DNA of 64,000 nucleotides from Stenotrophomonas maltophilia (GCF_001676385.1 NZ_LYVJ01000012.1:90861-154860); one strand, 5' to 3'; shown: positions 45,901 to 55,711, numbered from the stretch's first letter. Program-made: numbers and translations. Notes: generated from the letters alone by a model not told the origin.

Positions 45901-47076
45901 ATGTCCAACATCGTCATCGCCGCCGCCAAGCGCACCGCCATCGGCTCCTTCCTCGGCCAGTTCAACGGCGTGCCGACCCCCACCCTCGGCGCGGCCGCCA
46001 TCGCCGCCGCCCTGGAGCAGTCGGGTGTGCCGGCCAGCGACGTTTCTGAAGTCCTCATGGGCTGCGTGCTGCCGGCCAACCTCGGCCAGGCGCCCGCCCG
46101 CCAGGCGGCGATCGCCGCCGGCATCCCGCTGTCGACCGGTGCCACCACCGTCAACAAGGTCTGCGGCTCGGGCATGAAGACCATCATGCTGGGCCACGAC
46201 CTGATCAAGGCCGGTTCGGCCAGCATCGTGGTCGCTGGCGGCATGGAATCAATGTCCAATGCCCCGCACCTGCTGCCGAACTCGCGTACCGGCAATCGTT
46301 TCGGCAACTTCCAGGCGGTCGATCACATGGCGCACGACGGCCTGGTCAACGCCTACGACGGCAAGGCCATGGGTGAATTCGCCGAATGCGCCGTGGACAA
46401 GTACCAGTTCAGCCGCGAGGAGCAGGACGCTTACGCGATCGAATCGGTCAAGCGCGCGCAGGCCGCACAGGCCAACGGTGCGTTCGCCGACGAAATCGTC
46501 GCGGTGAAGGTCGCCACCCGCAAGGGTGAAGTCGAGGTCGCCACCGACGAACAGCCGGGCCGCTCGGACATCGCCAAGATCCCCACCCTGCGCCCGGCCT
46601 TCAAGAAGGATGGCAGCGTGACCGCAGCCAGTTCCTCCAGCATCTCCGACGGTGCCGCTGCGGTGGTCCTGCTGGCCGAGGAAGATGCCGCGGCACGTGG
46701 CATCACCCCGCTGGCCCGCATCGTCGGCCACGCGACCCATTCGCAGGAGCCGGAGTGGTTCACCACCGCCCCGATCGGCGCGATCCACAAACTGCTGGAC
46801 AAGACCGGCTGGTCGCTGGACCAGATCGACCTGTTCGAAATCAACGAAGCCTTCGCCGTGGTGGCGATGGCGCCGATGCGCGAACTGGGCATCCCGCACG
46901 ACAGGCTCAACGTGAACGGTGGTGCCTGCGCACTGGGCCATCCCATCGGCGCCTCCGGCGCGCGCCTGGTGGTGACGCTGGTCAATGCCCTGCGCACGCG
47001 CGGTGGCAAGCGCGGCATTGCCACCCTGTGCATCGGGGGCGGTGAAGCGACGGCAATCGCCATCGAATTGATTTAA
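45901..47076 (+). CDS. Acetyl-CoA C-acetyltransferase (thiolase)
   Basis: A 391-residue biosynthetic-type thiolase that joins two acetyl-CoA to acetoacetyl-CoA (or the reverse). The nucleophile Cys88 is in NKVCGSGMKTIM, the His in NGGACALGHPIGASGARLV, and the second Cys in LCIGGGEATAI. The length and GxxKxRTAIG-like start fit AtoB/PhaA. It does not sit with other fatty-acid or PHB genes, so the in vivo direction is not set. The ATG at 45901 is confirmed by the MSNIVIAAAKRTAIGSF start. Confidence 0.92.
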   Translation: MSNIVIAAAKRTAIGSFLGQFNGVPTPTLGAAAIAAALEQSGVPASDVSEVLMGCVLPANLGQAPARQAAIAAGIPLSTGATTVNKVCGSGMKTIMLGHDLIKAGSASIVVAGGMESMSNAPHLLPNSRTGNRFGNFQAVDHMAHDGLVNAYDGKAMGEFAECAVDKYQFSREEQDAYAIESVKRAQAAQANGAFADEIVAVKVATRKGEVEVATDEQPGRSDIAKIPTLRPAFKKDGSVTAASSSSISDGAAAVVLLAEEDAAARGITPLARIVGHATHSQEPEWFTTAPIGAIHKLLDKTGWSLDQIDLFEINEAFAVVAMAPMRELGIPHDRLNVNGGACALGHPIGASGARLVVTLVNALRTRGGKRGIATLCIGGGEATAIAIELI

Positions 47077-47118
47077 AAAGATTTAACGATGATTTCGCAA
47101 AAATGAATGCGGGATCGC

Positions 47119-47146
47119 TTGACACCCAATCTTGGCTTGTCATCAT
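47119..47146 (+). promoter_or_regulatory. Sigma-70 promoter for the Ala-rich lipoprotein gene
   Basis: A perfect TTGACA -35 (47119-47124), 16-base spacer, then CATCAT (47141-47146) matching four of six -10 bases. Transcription would start near 47153, giving a leader of about 45 bases and a ribosome site (gacgaggatt) before ATG 47199. Abundant expression, as for other small lipoproteins, is plausible. Confidence 0.6.
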
Positions 47147-47198
47147 GTTGTCGGCGCGCAGTTGCGCGTTGCCTAATCTAACGACGAGGATTCACACA

Positions 47199-47540
47199 AT
47201 GAGCATCAACAAGCTGCTGGTCGCGATGTCCCTGGCTCTGGCCCTGGCCGCCTGCTCGAAGCAGGAAGCTGCCCAGGACGCCGCTGCTTCGGCCAACGAA
47301 GCCGCCACCGAAGCCCAGGCTGCTGCCGACCAGGCCGCCGCTGCCGGCGCCCAGACCGCTGACGCTGCCCAGCAGGCTGCCAACACCGCCGCCACCGCTG
47401 CTGACGCTTCGGCCGACGCCGCTGCCCAGGCCGCTGGCGCCGCCACCGACGCTGCTGCCGGCGCTGCTGCCGACGCTGCCAAGGCTGCTGAAGGCACCGC
47501 CGAGCAGGCCAAGGACGCTGCTGAAGAAGCCAAGAAGTAA
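47199..47540 (+). CDS. Ala-rich lipoprotein with heptad-like repeats (1)
   Basis: A 113-residue lipoprotein. Signal peptide with lipobox LAAC (Cys19), then a mature part that is over 50 percent Ala with regularly spaced Asp, Glu, Gln and Lys (AADQAAAAGAQTADAAQQAA; ending EQAKDAAEEAKK). The pattern predicts one long amphipathic helix or coiled coil, comparable to Lpp-like or LEA-like helices. The last residue is Lys, as in Braun's lipoprotein, so covalent linkage to peptidoglycan is possible but unproven. A strong terminator follows. Confidence 0.82.
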   Translation: MSINKLLVAMSLALALAACSKQEAAQDAAASANEAATEAQAAADQAAAAGAQTADAAQQAANTAATAADASADAAAQAAGAATDAAAGAAADAAKAAEGTAEQAKDAAEEAKK

Positions 47541-47570
47541 TAACTTCTTTCTTCACGCTGTTCTGGAAAA

Positions 47571-47596
47571 GCCGCTGGTTCGCCAGCGGCTTTTTC
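47571..47596 (+). terminator. Intrinsic terminator with TTCG loop
   Basis: gccgctgg/ttcg/ccagcggc followed by tttttc, an 8-bp stem with a stable UUCG tetraloop, 30 bases after the first lipoprotein gene. It is the clearest intrinsic terminator on the plus strand here. Confidence 0.88.
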
Positions 47597-47698
47597 TTTG
47601 CCCCGAAGCCGGCGGGAAGGCCGGCCGTGTCGCGACTCCGCCTTCACAACGACGTGAATAGGCTGGCGTCCCCATCCATTGCAGTAGCGGAGTCCGCC

Positions 47699-48106
47699 AT
47701 GAAGATTCGTCCGATCCCCTCCCTGCTGGCCGCCTCCCTGTTGCTGGCCCTGGCTGCCTGCAAGGGCCCGGAAGCCGATCAGGCCAGGCAGGATGCACAA
47801 CAGGCCGCGGACAGCGCCGCCGCTGCCGCGCGCGATGCCGTTGACAAGGCTGCCGAAGCCACCCGGGACGCGGCCGACAAGACCGCTGCCGCGTCCGAGC
47901 AGGCCGCCGCGGATACGCAGCAGGCACTGGACAAGGCAGCTGACGCCACCGCCCATGCCGCCGACCAGGCCAAGGCCGCTGCCACCGACGCCGCTGCCCA
48001 TGCCAGCGACGCCACGGCCGACGCAGCACAGAAGGTGGCCGACAAGGCCCGTGACGTCGCCAACGATGCCAAGGCGAACGCAGCCCAGGAAGAAGCCAAG
48101 CATTGA
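47699..48106 (+). CDS. Ala-rich lipoprotein with heptad-like repeats (2)
   Basis: A 135-residue lipoprotein. Lipobox LAAC (Cys21), then a helical repeat region (for example DSAAAAARDAVDKAAEATRD and ASEQAAADTQQALDKAADAT). It is a paralogue of the preceding gene in composition and design, though the sequences are not closely alike and the repeats are more charged. Most likely a periplasmic helix anchored in the outer membrane. Separated from copy 1 by a terminator, so it has its own promoter. Confidence 0.82.
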   Translation: MKIRPIPSLLAASLLLALAACKGPEADQARQDAQQAADSAAAAARDAVDKAAEATRDAADKTAAASEQAAADTQQALDKAADATAHAADQAKAAATDAAAHASDATADAAQKVADKARDVANDAKANAAQEEAKH

Positions 48107-48144
48107 GCCGCAGCGTCAGCCGGGCATGGGCTCGGCGCCACAGG

Positions 48145-48172
48145 AAAAGCCGCGGCATGGCCGCGGCTTTTC
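48145..48172. terminator. Intrinsic terminator, likely bidirectional
   Basis: gccgcggc/atg/gccgcggc preceded by aaaa and followed by tttt, so it can end both the second lipoprotein message (plus strand) and the aidB-like message (minus strand, stop at 48274). Confidence 0.82.
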
Positions 48173-48273
48173 TGCGTGCGGCTGCCCTGTTGGCGCTCCG
48201 CGGTGGAGCGGTCGCTGGCTGCGCGCCAACGCCCGCAAGGCCTGCCAGCAGGGGCTGCGCCGCTGGCCGCCCC

Positions 48274-49911
48274 TTACGGCAGCGCGCGGGCCAGCATCGC
48301 CGGCAGGTCCAGCCCTGCCGGCAGCGTCCCGAACGCCAGCCCGTGCTCGCCCTGCAACCTGCTGCGCACGAACACCTCCGCCATCGGGCTGCGCGCGCGC
48401 AGCAACAATGCCGCCTGCAGCAGCAGCGCGGTACGCTCGCAGAACATGCGCGCCTGCGACTCCTCCGGCGCTGGCGACGCTGCCCAGCGCTGCAGCGCCG
48501 ACGCATAGTGCGCATCACGATCTGCCACCGCTGCCAGCTCGGCCCGCAACGCCGCCAGCGCTTCGGGCTCGCGCGCCAAGGCACGCAGTACATCCAGGCA
48601 CTGGATGTTGCCGCTGCCTTCCCAGATCGAGTTCAGTGGCGCCTGGCGGTACAGCCGCGGCAGCATTGACTCTTCCACGTAGCCCGCCCCGCCCAGGCAC
48701 TCCTGCGCCTCGTTGACGAAGGTCGCAGCACGCTTGCAGACCCAGTACTTGCCCAGCGCCGTGCCCACACGCGCCAGCGCGGCCTCATTGGCGTCCATGC
48801 CGGAACGATCCACCGCGCGCGCAATGCGCATCGCCAGCACCATGGCCGCCTCCGATTCCAGCGCCAGGTCGGCAAGCACGTTGGCCATCAGCGGATGCTC
48901 CACCAGCGGCTTTCCAAAGGTGCGCCGGTGGCGTGCGTGGTGCAGCGCCTGCGCCAATGCCATGCGCATCTCGGCCGCCGCACCCAGCATGCAGTCCAGG
49001 CGGGTCATCATCACCATCCCGATGATGGTGGCCACGCCGCGCCCTTCTTCGCCGACGCGCCACGCCTGCGCACCGCAGAACTCGACCTCGCTGGAGGCGT
49101 TGGCCCAGTCGCCCAGCTTGTCCTTCAACCGCATCAGGCGGAATGCATTGCGATCGCCATCAGCCAGCCGGCGTGGCATCAGCAGGCAGGTCAGTCCTCC
49201 GGGTGCCTGCGCCAGCACCAGGAAGCCATCGCACATCGGCGCCGAGAAGAACCACTTGTGGCCAACCAGGCGGTAGCGCTCGCCATCGATCGGTTCGGCC
49301 CGCGTGCTGTTGGCGCGCACATCCGAACCGCCCTGCTTCTCGGTCATGCCCATGCCCAGCGTAATGCCGGCCTTGTCCGCCACCGGCACGTCGCGCGGGT
49401 CATAGACCGGCGCAGCGGCCTTGCGCGCCCACTCGGCGAGGTGCGGCTGCGACCGCAGCACCGCTACCGCAGCATGGGTCATGGTCAGCGGACAACTGGT
49501 ACCGGCCTCGGCCTGGTGGTGCAGGTAGCTCAGGACCGCGCGCGCGACGTGCGCGCCAGGTTGCGGCTCGTGCCAGGACAAACCGGCGACGCCATGTGAC
49601 TTCGCCGCGTCCATCAACTGGTGATAGGCCGGGTGGAACTCCACCGTATCAATGCGATGGCCCTGCGCATCATGCGTGCGCAGGCGGGGGCGATCACGAT
49701 TGGCATCGAAGCCGAGCCGGTACAGTTCGTCACCGGCCAACGCGCCATAGGCGGCCAACCGTGGCGCGAAACTGCCAGCCCCCTCGCGCTGCACTGCCTC
49801 CGTCAGCGCGACGTCGTCGGTCCACAGGTCACGGCCGGCGAATGGCGGTGGCTGGTTCAGTACCACGTGGGTTTCAAAGGGGGCGTGACTGCTGAAGCTC
49901 GGTCCACTCAT
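48274..49911 (-). CDS. AidB-like acyl-CoA dehydrogenase
   Basis: A 545-residue flavoprotein of the acyl-CoA dehydrogenase superfamily. The length, TKMTEKQGGSDVRAN-like segment (GMGMTEKQGGSDVRANSTRA) and RLDCMLGAAAEMRMALAQAL match AidB/isovaleryl-CoA dehydrogenase-like proteins, of which AidB is induced in the adaptive response to alkylation. The terminal domain (after about 430) has the LNSIWEGSGNIQCLDVLRAL signature with the active-site Glu. The start at 49911 follows family conservation. It is divergent from the repair operon that begins at 50024, which may be coincidental. Confidence 0.88.
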   Translation of the reverse strand: MSGPSFSSHAPFETHVVLNQPPPFAGRDLWTDDVALTEAVQREGAGSFAPRLAAYGALAGDELYRLGFDANRDRPRLRTHDAQGHRIDTVEFHPAYHQLMDAAKSHGVAGLSWHEPQPGAHVARAVLSYLHHQAEAGTSCPLTMTHAAVAVLRSQPHLAEWARKAAAPVYDPRDVPVADKAGITLGMGMTEKQGGSDVRANSTRAEPIDGERYRLVGHKWFFSAPMCDGFLVLAQAPGGLTCLLMPRRLADGDRNAFRLMRLKDKLGDWANASSEVEFCGAQAWRVGEEGRGVATIIGMVMMTRLDCMLGAAAEMRMALAQALHHARHRRTFGKPLVEHPLMANVLADLALESEAAMVLAMRIARAVDRSGMDANEAALARVGTALGKYWVCKRAATFVNEAQECLGGAGYVEESMLPRLYRQAPLNSIWEGSGNIQCLDVLRALAREPEALAALRAELAAVADRDAHYASALQRWAASPAPEESQARMFCERTALLLQAALLLRARSPMAEVFVRSRLQGEHGLAFGTLPAGLDLPAMLARALP

Positions 49912-50023
49912 CCGGTCGATCCTGGCGGCAAGGAGGTGCGCGCCGATTGTGCCGCATCGCCTGCCAAGCCCGCGTTCAGGCCGATTCTCACCCTGTGCAC
50001 GGTACGCCGGCCACAGTGGTCCC

Positions 50024-51022
50024 ATGGCAGGCAACGACGACCTGGTGGTACTGCGCCCGGAAGGGCTGTACTGCGCCGCCGGTGATTTCCATATCGATCC
50101 CTGGCGGCCGGTGCCGCGCGCGGTCATCACGCACGGCCACGGCGACCATGCGCGCCCGGGCATGGGTGAGTATCACTGCAGCCAGGGCAGCCTGCCGATC
50201 CTGCGCTGGCGCCTGGGCGACGTCCCGGTGCAGGCACATGCCGAGGGCATTCCGTTCCGCCTGGGCCGGGTCCAGGTCTCGCTGCATCCGGCCGGTCATG
50301 TGCTGGGTTCGTCGCAGGTGCGCATCGATGATGGCCAACAGGTCTGGGTAGCCTCCGGCGACTACAAGCGCCAGCCTGACCCGACCTGCACGCCCTTCGA
50401 AGTGGTGCCCTGCGATACCTTCATCACCGAGGCCACATTCGCGCTGCCGGTCTACCGGTGGCCGGACACCCCGGCGGTCGCCGCTGAAATCGTGGCCTGG
50501 CGCCGCGAGTGCGAAAGACGCGGCGAGGCTGCGGTCCTGCTGTGCTACGCGCTGGGCAAGGCACAACGGATATTGGCCGAACTCCTGCCCATGGACGAAC
50601 CCCCGGCCTGGCTGCATGGCGCTATCGCCAACGGAGCTGCCGTCTACCGTCGCGCCGGCGTACCGATGCTGGAGACGATCACCGTCGCCGAACAAGGACG
50701 CCAACCGGATGCGGCGGGCCAGCTGATCCTCGCCCCGCCTTCGGCCGCAGGCACGCCCTGGATGCGCCGCTTCGGCCGCCACCAGCTCGGCTTTGCCTCG
50801 GGCTGGATGCAGCTGCGCGGCAATCGGCGGCGCCGCAATGTCGACCGCGGCTTTGTCATATCCGATCACGCCGACTGGCCCGCGCTGCTGCAGACCATCG
50901 GGCAGACCGGCGCGAAGCGGGTGATCGCCACTCATGGCAACACCGATGCGCTGATTCCGTTCCTGCGCGAGCGTGGCGTGGCTGCCGAAGCCTTCCGTAC
51001 CGGTTTCGGGAGCGAGGAATGA
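50024..51022 (+). CDS. Ligase-associated DNA exonuclease (metallo-beta-lactamase/beta-CASP fold)
   Basis: A 332-residue metallo-beta-lactamase-fold nuclease of the ligase-associated exonuclease group, related to SNM1/Artemis-type DNA nucleases. The metal motif is THGHGDHARPG (HxHxDH), with SGDYKRQPDPTC following and SDHADW later. First gene of an operon: its stop overlaps the ligase start (ATGA at 51019-51022). Family knowledge places it in DNA end processing with the adjacent ligase, helicase and PdeM. The ATG at 50024 is preferred over 25 earlier codons. Confidence 0.9.
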   Translation: MAGNDDLVVLRPEGLYCAAGDFHIDPWRPVPRAVITHGHGDHARPGMGEYHCSQGSLPILRWRLGDVPVQAHAEGIPFRLGRVQVSLHPAGHVLGSSQVRIDDGQQVWVASGDYKRQPDPTCTPFEVVPCDTFITEATFALPVYRWPDTPAVAAEIVAWRRECERRGEAAVLLCYALGKAQRILAELLPMDEPPAWLHGAIANGAAVYRRAGVPMLETITVAEQGRQPDAAGQLILAPPSAAGTPWMRRFGRHQLGFASGWMQLRGNRRRRNVDRGFVISDHADWPALLQTIGQTGAKRVIATHGNTDALIPFLRERGVAAEAFRTGFGSEE

Positions 51023-52624
51023 AGGCGTTCGCTGCGCTCTACCAGCGCCTGGACCGCAGCACCGCCACGCTGGACAAGCGCGCCGCCCTGGTCGATTACT
51101 TCCGCCAGGCACAGGCCCACGACGCGGCATGGGCGCTGTACCTGCTCAGCGGCGGCAAGGTCGGCGGCGCACGCAGGAAGATCGCCGCCAGCAGTGAACT
51201 GCGCGCCTGGATCGCCGAGGAATCAGGGTTGCCACCGTGGCTGGTGGAAGACAGCTACGCCCAGGTTGGTGACCTCGCGAAACACTGACCCTGCTGCTGG
51301 ACGACCCACCGCATCCTTCGCCTGACCGGCCCCTGGCCGAATGGATCGAACAGCACCTGCTGGCGGTGGCCAATCAATCCGAGGCGGTGCGCCGTGCGGC
51401 GGTCGTCGCCGGCTGGCAGCAGCTGTGCAGCAGCGAACGCCTGGTATTCAACAAACTGCTGACCGGCGCCCTGCGTGTTGGCGTCTCGCAGCGACTGGTG
51501 CAGCAGGCGCTGGCCGAGTGGTCCGGCCTGGACATTGCACGCATCGCCCAGCGCATGCTGGGCGAATGGGTGCCTGCGCCCGGCCTGCTGGGCCAGCTGC
51601 TGTCGCCGGATGAGCTGCCGCTGGACCGGCAGCAACCCTATCCGTTCTTCCTCGCCTCCCCACTGGAGGGTGACCCTGCCGAACGACTCGGCCCGATCGA
51701 TGACTGGCTGCTGGAATGGAAATGGGACGGCATCCGCCTGCAGCTGCTGCGCCGGCGCGGCGAGGTCGCCCTGTGGTCACGCGGCGAAGAGCGACTGGAT
51801 GGCCGCTTCCCCGAGATCGAACAGGCGGCGATGGCGCTTCCCGATGGCTGCGTGCTGGACGGCGAGCTGCTGGCCTGGGACGAAGCCACGGACCTGCCGC
51901 GCGCGTTCACCGCGCTGCAGACGCGCATCCAGCGCCGCAGGCCCGGTGCGGCCACCCTGCGCAACACGCCGGTGCGCGTGCTCGCCTATGACCTGCTTGA
52001 ACTCGATGGCGAGGACCTGCGCGAGCTTCCGTTGCAGCAGCGGCGCGCCCGGCTCACCGAGGTCGTCGGTGCACTGGACGATGTACGGATCCAGCTCTCG
52101 CCCGACGTTGAAGCCGATGACTGGCCGCGGGCGGCGGCGATGCGCGATGTGGCACGCGAACGCGGCGTGGAAGGGCTGATGCTGAAAGGGCGTGCCTCGC
52201 CCTACCAGGCCGGGCGACGCCGCGGCGACTGGTGGAAATGGAAGGTTGATCCGCTCACCATCGACGCGGTGCTCCTGTACGCGCAGGCCGGCCATGGTCG
52301 GCGCAGCACGCTGTACACCGACTACACCTTCGGCGTCTGGGACGGCGACACCCTGGTACCGGTGGCCAAGGCCTACTCGGGCCTCGATGACAAGGAGATC
52401 CTCGCGCTTGATCGCTGGATCCGCGCCACACCCGCGAGCGCTTCGGCCCAGTGCGCAGCGTACGCGCCGAACTCGTCTTCGAGCTGGGCTTCGAGGCGGT
52501 CAACCGCAGCGGTCGGCACAAGTCGGGCATCGCCGTGCGCTTCCCGCGCATCCTGCGCTGGCGCCATGACAAACCGGCCAGTGAAGCCGATCAGCTGGCC
52601 ACCCTGCAGGCGCTGGCCCGATGA
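51019..52624 (+). CDS. Ligase-associated ATP-dependent DNA ligase, frameshifted twice in this sequence
   Basis: An ATP-dependent DNA ligase distinct from the replicative NAD ligase. Corrected length about 535 residues. An N-terminal domain (MKAFAALYQRLDRSTATLDK) is followed by the nucleotidyltransferase domain with nucleophile Lys in EWKWDGIRLQ, then RGEERLDGRFPE, LDGELLAWDE, and EGLMLKGRASPY / WWKWKVDP. Two single-base losses are evident: near 51279 (gcgaaac for gcggaaac) and near 52427 (gcgccac for gcgcccac). With both repaired, the C-terminal OB part reads FGPVRSVRAELVFELGFEAV and ends at 52622-52624, overlapping the helicase ATG. Confidence 0.88.
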
Positions 52625-55079
52625 ACCGCAGCCAGGCGCTGCGCCGGCTGGAAGACTGGTTTGCGTCCAGGGGCTGGCGCTCACTGCCATTCCAGCGTGC
52701 GATGTGGCGGCACTATCTCGCGGGTGGATCCGGGTTGCTGCACACGCCCACAGGCAGCGGCAAGACACTGGCGATGTTCGGGGGGCCACTGCTGCAGGCC
52801 ATGATCGATCCGCTGCCCGCCCCCCGTCGCGCCAGCGCGGTACGTCCGCTGCAGGTGCTGTGGGTGACGCCCTTGCGCGCATTGGCCAGCGACACTGCGC
52901 GCGCACTGCAGACGGTGGTCGATGGGCTGGGGCTGGGATGGCGTGTCGGCCTGCGCAGCGGCGATGCCAGCACCCGCGAACGGCGGCAGGCGCGCGAGGG
53001 CCGCGTCGACGTGCTGGTGACCACGCCGGAATCGCTGGCGCTGTTGTTGAGCTATCCCGACACGCTGCCGCGCATGCGCCAGCTGCGCTGCGTGGTGGTG
53101 GACGAATGGCACGAACTGCTGGGCAACAAGCGGGGCGTGCTGTTGCAGCTGAACCTGGCGCTGCTGCGCGATGCCGCTCCGGCACTGCAGCTGTGGGGGC
53201 TTTCAGCGACGCTGGGCAATCTGGATGAAGCCCGCGACGTGCTGCTGCCCGGGCAATCCGATGCGCCGATCGTGCAAGGGGTAAGGCCGCGTGCGATCAC
53301 CGTGCGCAGCCTGCTGCCCGCACCCGGTGAACGCTTCCCGTGGGCCGGCCACCTCGGCCTGGCGCAACTGCCGCGCGTGCTGCAATCACTGATGCGGGCG
53401 CGCAGCAGCCTGCTGTTCACCAACACGCGTGCGCAGGCCGAGCTTTGCACCAGGCGCTGGCAGCGGTGTGGCCGGAACCGTTGGACACGCTGGCACTGCA
53501 TCACGGCTCGCTGGATCCGGCGTTGCGCCAGCAGGTCGAAGACGGGCTGCGTGCCGGCATGCTGCGCTGCGTGGTGGCCACCTCCAGCCTCGACCTGGGC
53601 GTGGACTTTCCCGAGGTCGAGCAGGTCCTGCAGCTGGGCAGCCCGAAGGGCGTGGCACGCCTGCGCCAGCGTGCCGGGCGCGCACGCCATCGCCCCGGGA
53701 GCAGCGGTGCCATCGTCTGCGTCCCGAGCCATGCGCTGGAACTGGCCGAGTATGCCGCCGTGCGCCGCGCACTGGCCGATGGGGTGGTCGAGGCGCGCAG
53801 GCCACCGATGCTGTCGCTGGATGTGCTGGCCCAGCATGCGGTCAGCCGCGCGCTGGCGGGCGGCTTCGACAGCGATGCCCTGCTGGCGCAGGTGCGGCGT
53901 ACACACGCCTTCGCGTCTCTCGGTGACGACCAATGGCAGGCGGTGCTGACGTTCATCGTGCAGGGCGGCCACGCCCTGGCCCAGTACCCCGATTTCCACA
54001 AGGTCGCGCGCGACGCCGACGGCCGCTACCGCATGCACGACCGCCGCCAGGCACTGCGCCACCGGTTGTCGATCGGCACCATCAGCAGCGATGGCAGCGT
54101 GCGTGTGCAGTTCCTGCGCGGAGGCAGCCTGGGGGCGGTGGAGGAACAGTTCGCCAGCCGCCTGCGGCCGGGTGACCGCTTCCAGTTCGCCGGGCGCCTG
54201 CTGGAACTGGTGCAGCTGCGCGACATGACCGCCTTCGTGCGGCTGGCACGCGGGCGCGGCGAGGGCGTCGTGCCACGCTGGCAGGGGGGCCAGCTACCGT
54301 TGTCGATGGCACTCGGCCGGGCGCTGGAGGCAGTCCTGTCCGGCGCCGACGACAGCGCCGAATCACGCTGGTTGGCACCGCTGCTGGCACTGCAGGCGCG
54401 GCTTTCACGCCGCCCGGCGCCAGGCCATCTGCTGATCGAGGTCGTGCGGCGCCGTGAAGGCCAGTTCGTGTTCGTCTATCCCTTTGCCGGCCGCCACGTG
54501 CATGAAGCGTTGGCCGCGTTGCTGGCACTGCGGTGTACACGCCTGCAGCGCAACAGCATCGGCTACGCCGTGAATGACCACGGCCTGGTGCTGGCGCCAG
54601 CGCAGGCGGTCGAACTCGATGCTCGGCAATGGCAGGCGCTGTTCGGCAGCGACCGGCTGCTGGAGGACCTGCATGCGGCGGTGAACCTGGGCGAACTGGC
54701 GCGACGCCAGTTCCGCGGCATCGCGCGCGTCTCCGGCCTGCTGGTACCCAGCCTTCCCGGCGGCATGCCGCGTTCGCTGCGCCAGCTGCAGGCCTCGGCG
54801 GGCCTGCTGTACGACGTGCTGCGCGAGCACGACCCCGGGCATCTGCTGCTTGGGTTGGCCGAACGTGAAGTGCTGTACGACAGCCTCGACCTGCCCGGCC
54901 TCCAGCAGGTGCTGGCGCGCATCGGCACCCAGTCCCTTTCGATACAACACCCGGCATCACTGACGCCGCTGGGATTCCCGCTCTGGGCCGAGCGCCTGCG
55001 CGGGCAGTTCAGCAACGAAGACTGGCGGGCCCGCGTGCAGCGTGCCGCGCAGCGGCTGGAGACGCGCCATGGCCGCTGA
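52621..55079 (+). CDS. Ligase-associated DEXH-box helicase, frameshifted in this sequence near 53447
   Basis: A superfamily 2 helicase of the Lhr-related ligase-associated group, about 819 residues after correction. Walker A is TPTGSGKTLAMFG, the DEXH motif is VVVDEWHELLGNKRG, SAT is WGLSATLGN, and motif VI is RQRAGRARHRPGSSGA. The frame breaks after TRAQAEL: one G is missing at about 53447 (ctttgcac for ctttggcac). Restoration gives WHQALAAVWPEPLDTLALHH in the next frame. It overlaps the ligase (4 bases) and PdeM (11 bases) genes, so all four are co-translated. Confidence 0.9.
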
Positions 55080-55710
55080 ACTGCAGGTCGAGCTGGCCGG
55101 CGAACCGGTGATTCTCGCCGGCGCGCGCGCGTTGTACTGGCCGGCGCGGCAGGCGCTGCTGATCGCCGATCTGCACCTGGGCAAGGCCGATGTGTTCCGC
55201 CGGGCGGGCATCGGGCTGCCCAGCGGCGGTACGGCGGAAGACCTGCAGCGGTTGCAGTCGCTGTTGGAGACCCACGCCTGTGGCGAACTCTGGATCCTCG
55301 GCGACATCCTGCATGGACCCGTGCACCGTGCCGCGTGGTACCAGCGCTGGCTGGCCTGGCGTGAGCAGAACGCGGGACTGGATGTGCACGTGCTGCGCGG
55401 CAACCATGATCGGCAGCTGCCCCATGCGCAACTGCAGGTGCGGATCCACGACGAGGCGCGTCTGGGGCCGTTCCTGCTTCGCCATGCTCCGGGTCCGGAT
55501 CCGGCATCGCATGTCATCGCGGGGCATCTGCATCCGCAGATCGCGCTGCCCCCGTTGCGCCGGCGGTTCGCCGCATTCTGGCTGCGCGAACGCTCGACGA
55601 TCCTGCCTGCCTTCTCCGCCTTCACCGCCGGTGTCGTGCCTGCTCCTGCACGCGGTGAGCGGATGATCGCCTGCGTGGAAGGAGGCCTGGTCGAGCTGCC
55701 CGTACGATGA
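55069..55710 (+). CDS. pdeM: Ligase-associated DNA damage response endonuclease PdeM
   Basis: A 213-residue calcineurin-like metallophosphoesterase. Metal motifs are IADLHLGKAD (DxH), GDILHGP, GNHDR and AGHLHP, in the proper order and spacing. PdeM is the name used for the phosphoesterase partner of this ligase cluster; its exact substrate is not well established. The ATG at 55069 lies inside the helicase gene's last codons. It closes the exonuclease-ligase-helicase-PdeM operon. Confidence 0.9.
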   Translation: MAAELQVELAGEPVILAGARALYWPARQALLIADLHLGKADVFRRAGIGLPSGGTAEDLQRLQSLLETHACGELWILGDILHGPVHRAAWYQRWLAWREQNAGLDVHVLRGNHDRQLPHAQLQVRIHDEARLGPFLLRHAPGPDPASHVIAGHLHPQIALPPLRRRFAAFWLRERSTILPAFSAFTAGVVPAPARGERMIACVEGGLVELPVR

Positions 55711-55711
55711 C

